From the NCBI GenBank assembly GCA_933822405.4, contig CAKOGP040002078.1, positions 1-10,066 of the forward strand: a DNA stretch of 10,066 nt, in the 5' to 3' direction. The stretch is from Cylindrotheca closterium. Taxonomy: Eukaryota > Bacillariophyta > Bacillariophyceae > Bacillariales > Bacillariaceae. Below the pieces are notes generated by a model. That model was not told where the DNA came from and ran no database searches. It saw only the letters and a list, made by a program, of their open reading frames with translations. Below, one piece after another: positions 8,127-10,066 of this stretch. How positions within the stretch are numbered: the first letter of the stretch is position 1; the number at the start of each line of letters is the position of its first letter. A program made the position numbers and the translations under genes.

Positions 8127-8239
8127 TGCAAGAACCTGGAAATGAACCACTTGGAGATGGATATTTTGTTGTGGACAATCAAGAACAAATGGCCCAGAGG
8201 ATGGAGGAATTGATAGACAACATAATGGAAAGGGATTAG
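8100..8239 (+). pseudogene. Likely original C-terminal tail of the transposase, after a second frame change
   Basis: In the frame of the catalytic core, 8100-8239 reads KKRRAKLMQEPGNEP, then GDGYFVVDNQEQMAQRMEEL, ending at TAG 8237. The composition is protein-like, while the other frame stops at 8124. A one-base change near 8100-8115 would undo the shift seen at about 7580. The two changes together restore the original register. The tail is highly charged with no recognised motif. Confidence 0.55.
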
Positions 8240-8291
8240 GACACAGTATGCAGTATGATGAATAGGTTCAGCATGCACAATATCTCCTACC

Positions 8292-8346
8292 TGAAACTGT
8301 CTTACATCTAGAAATAAGTGAAACTGTCCCACATCTAGAACTAAAG
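8292..8346 (+). repeat. Two tandem copies of a 27-28 bp unit after the transposase
   Basis: TGAAACTGTCTTACATCTAG with GAAATAAG (8292-8318) is followed immediately by TGAAACTGTCCCACATCTAG with AACTAAAG (8319-8346). They lie in the 240-bp gap between the convergent genes. Possible roles are a 3' untranslated duplication or a polyadenylation region. No other function is visible. Confidence 0.85.
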
Positions 8347-8478
8347 GCGTTTATCTAATGTTGTTGAGGTTATTATATCTTCTGGAAAATTCATTGACAT
8401 CCATATACCGCAATCCAGTGGTGTCCTTTTTGCTTACTTTGGTAGCAGGTGAGGCAGGGGAAGGCTCGTCTTCAGGTC

Positions 8479-9123
8479 TTATCCTTTTGGTGGGGCTTCT
8501 GATCTCTCTCTCTCTTTCCTAAATTGTTCTAGCTCATCATTGGTACCTTTTAGATAGGAAGGAAGCATGTTATTTTTTTGCAGTTGATAGTCATTATCTT
8601 TCCGCCATTTCCACTTCCCCTTGTATGGCATGCCATTTAAAGTCAAATCGTTCTCATCATCATAGAACTCTTTGTGTAGCCAGTCATCAATATCTTTGAG
8701 AACGTTCCATTGATTGTCCTTGGAACCGCAGATTTTCTGAAAAATCTGTCCCTCTTCATTTAAGCCATACAGAGACCAAGAGCTGTTTGGATATACCTCT
8801 GGAAAGTGGGAGGGAAATTTTCCCATCTCATTGTCAACATCAGTGGTGTCTGGGTTGGTGTCATCTTCCAATGTTTGTTGTGACAGAGAGAGGCACCAAT
8901 CCAGGACAATACTAGAAATGGCTCTTCTGTAACTTTCCAATCCCATTTGTGTGGAAACAATATGGAGGATTTTCTCAATATTGTTTCCTTCCAAAGCTAC
9001 TTCTCTGCTCCCAACCTTCAGCTGGTTGCTTGTTGATATTGGGAAGAATACATGTTTCAGGTGCTTTCCAGGCTTTATCAATCTCACCGAGATGGCCAAA
9101 TTGAGTGAAATGTAGCAGGTCAT
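8479..9123 (-). CDS. Unrecognised protein, C-terminal segment (convergent to the transposase)
   Basis: This open frame of 214 codons has an ATG at 9121-9123. Its first 40 or so codons overlap the preceding segment in another frame and are probably not the real sequence; the coding match starts near NNIEKILHIVSTQMGLESYR (about 8990). It then reads AISSIVLDWCLSLSQQTLED, an acidic stretch (DTNPDTTDVDNEMG), EVYPNSSWSLYGLNEEGQIF, WNVLKDIDDWLHKEFYDDEN, a WKWRKDNDYQLQ block, and a charged tail (ELEQFRKERERSEAPPKG). The pattern is soluble, helical and acidic, without recognised catalytic motifs. The stop is 240 bp from the end of the transposase, tail to tail, as expected if both belong to one element. 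Function unknown. Confidence 0.6.
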   Translation of the reverse strand: MTCYISLNLAISVRLIKPGKHLKHVFFPISTSNQLKVGSREVALEGNNIEKILHIVSTQMGLESYRRAISSIVLDWCLSLSQQTLEDDTNPDTTDVDNEMGKFPSHFPEVYPNSSWSLYGLNEEGQIFQKICGSKDNQWNVLKDIDDWLHKEFYDDENDLTLNGMPYKGKWKWRKDNDYQLQKNNMLPSYLKGTNDELEQFRKERERSEAPPKG

Positions 9124-9271
9124 TGATTCGAAATGGATGCTTCCAGATCAATTCCATCTGCTGGCATCGATGGATCATTCTACAGGAATCCAAGGTTTAG
9201 GTCTTCTGGAGACCACCACTGACGACCACCTTCTTTGTTTCCAATGCTGTTGATCCATGCACAGTGCTCAA
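8975..9271 (-). pseudogene. Middle of the unrecognised minus-strand gene, two frame switches
   Basis: After the stop at 9272 the best continuation is in another frame: LLIEHCAWINSIGNKEGGRQ and WWSPEDLNLGF (about 9271-9195). From about 9190 the first frame resumes with MIHRCQQMELIWKHPFRIND, LLHFTQFGHLGEIDKAWK and APETCILPNINKQPAEGWEQ, ending at TGA 8975. These blocks look protein-like, and together they suggest one protein broken by single-base indels. The only GT-AG stretch noticed at the second switch is about 26 bp, too short for an intron. Moderate confidence that this is coding-derived; low confidence in the exact joins. Confidence 0.45.
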
Positions 9272-9769
9272 TCAAGAGACCAACCAAGACACAGTTTCAT
9301 CTTCTGTCTCGCCTTTAACCAATTGCGGATCTTTGCCAAAGACCTCATCAACACCGGAGTACCTCAACATTGGGTGAATAGTGGACAATATAGCCCCTTG
9401 AGCCTCCATGAATTGAATCATTCCCTCCTGGGTTTCAGTCTCCAACATAACCTGCAAATGAAAGGCCAAACTAGCCACCCTCTCCTTTCTTCGGCGGGTG
9501 GCTTCCGAGCACAGCTCTACCATTAGATCCATCTTGTTGAAGGGTCCCTTGGCACATTTTTGCAAACAATCAATGACCGGGGAAAGTTGAATGTAAGGAG
9601 AAATGCATGAGTGAACTTTCAGCACGCTCATCAGATGACGATCCTCAATGATGGATCCAAAGTGAAGCTTTGGGACCTGGAGTTCCACTGTGAGAGAAAG
9701 TAGTGCTCCATGTTCCCAATCGAAGGATGACAGAATATATTTATTCTTGGGTGAACGCTCGAGATTACA
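9272..9769 (-). CDS. Unrecognised protein, N-terminal segment (convergent to the transposase)
   Basis: An open minus-strand frame of about 165 codons runs from just after a TAG at 9770-9772 down to TGA 9272-9274. It reads ERSPKNKYILSSFDWEHGA, PKLHFGSIIEDRHLMSVL, CLQKCAKGPFNKMDLMVELC, a basic patch (EATRRRKER) and HLQVMLETETQEGMIQFMEA, then HPMLRYSGVDEVFGKDP. It looks mostly helical, with no signal peptide or membrane segment. I do not recognise a family. No in-frame ATG lies near the beginning; the first internal Met codons are in RHLM and KMDLM. CTTATCTTCTAG just upstream could be a splice acceptor, with a first exon somewhere in 9800-9910, but this is unproven. It is either an accessory gene of the CACTA-like element or a host gene. 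Confidence 0.55.
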   Translation of the reverse strand, partial: CNLERSPKNKYILSSFDWEHGALLSLTVELQVPKLHFGSIIEDRHLMSVLKVHSCISPYIQLSPVIDCLQKCAKGPFNKMDLMVELCSEATRRRKERVASLAFHLQVMLETETQEGMIQFMEAQGAILSTIHPMLRYSGVDEVFGKDPQLVKGETEDETVSWLVS

Positions 9770-10066
9770 CTAGAAGATAAGATATCAATTCAAGGTAAAC
9801 AAAACAAAACGCGATGAGTCGATCGGGAATTGACAAACAGTTGATGCGCTTGGTGCGCAAAGTTCCAACTGTTCTCATCCGACGACACGTCATCATATCT
9901 ATTTTACTATTAATTACTATAAGACCGATAAGACTGCTGACGTACGAATCGTATTGGTCCGAGTCATGAAACCCGTTCTTGATACAATTCTGTCACTCCC
10001 CAAATGGGTGAGTGAGTGAGGACCTAATCCTCCTCAGCTGTGTCATCTACTCAGAAAAGTAGTGTA
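9770..10066 (-). other. Upstream flank of the minus-strand gene, ending in a CACTA-type terminus
   Basis: No supported gene lies here. The plus strand ends AGAAAAGTAGTG (through 10064) then TA, so read inward on the minus strand the element would begin CACTACTTTTCTGAGTAG. CACTA elements begin CACTA and end TAGTG. Two 5-bp hairpins lie at the end: GAGGA/TCCTC (10018-10022 and 10028-10032) and CTACT/AGTAG (10047-10051 and 10058-10062). A short (GTGA)n run is at about 10007-10020. The promoter of the minus-strand gene should lie in 9780-10000, where an AT-rich patch (9900-9925) is the only candidate. The terminus call rests on one end only. Confidence 0.4.

Overview
The window looks like nuclear DNA from a stramenopile, most likely a pennate diatom. 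This is inferred from the two transposase families, the moderate GC content, and a compact ACAAC-rich leader before a start codon in a strong context (CCAACCATGG). No ordinary host gene could be recognised. The region reads as transposon-rich intergenic DNA: two unrelated cut-and-paste transposases, a satellite-like tandem array between them, and an unidentified gene facing the second transposase.

Layout. (1) 1-2065, minus strand: a piggyBac-type transposase that runs off the left edge. All three catalytic aspartates are visible, but two compensating frame changes and an in-frame TGA break it. (2) 2066-2335: its upstream flank, with two perfect palindromes. (3) About 2336-3700: eight anchor copies of a degenerate tandem repeat of roughly 157-192 bp, built from two alternating sub-types. 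(4) 3701-4639: AT-rich DNA without a supported gene, ending in a T-rich leader with a duplicated 15-mer. (5) 4640-8239, plus strand: a Plavaka-like (CACTA/CMC-related) transposase. It has a zinc-finger-like N-terminus, a possible 93-bp intron at 5720-5812, an intact DDE core, and a C-terminal part reached only through two more frame changes. (6) 8479-9769, minus strand: an unrecognised gene converging on the transposase, readable only by switching frame about three times. (7) 9770-10066: the upstream side of that gene, ending in TAGTG two bases before the window edge. That motif is the hallmark of a CACTA element's right end.

Interpretation. Parts 5-7 are best explained as one CACTA-like element of about 5.6-6 kb with two convergent genes: the transposase and a possible accessory protein. 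Its left end was not convincingly found. All three long coding regions carry frame breaks. Either these are decayed copies, or the assembly has uncorrected indels; the two cannot be told apart from one sequence.
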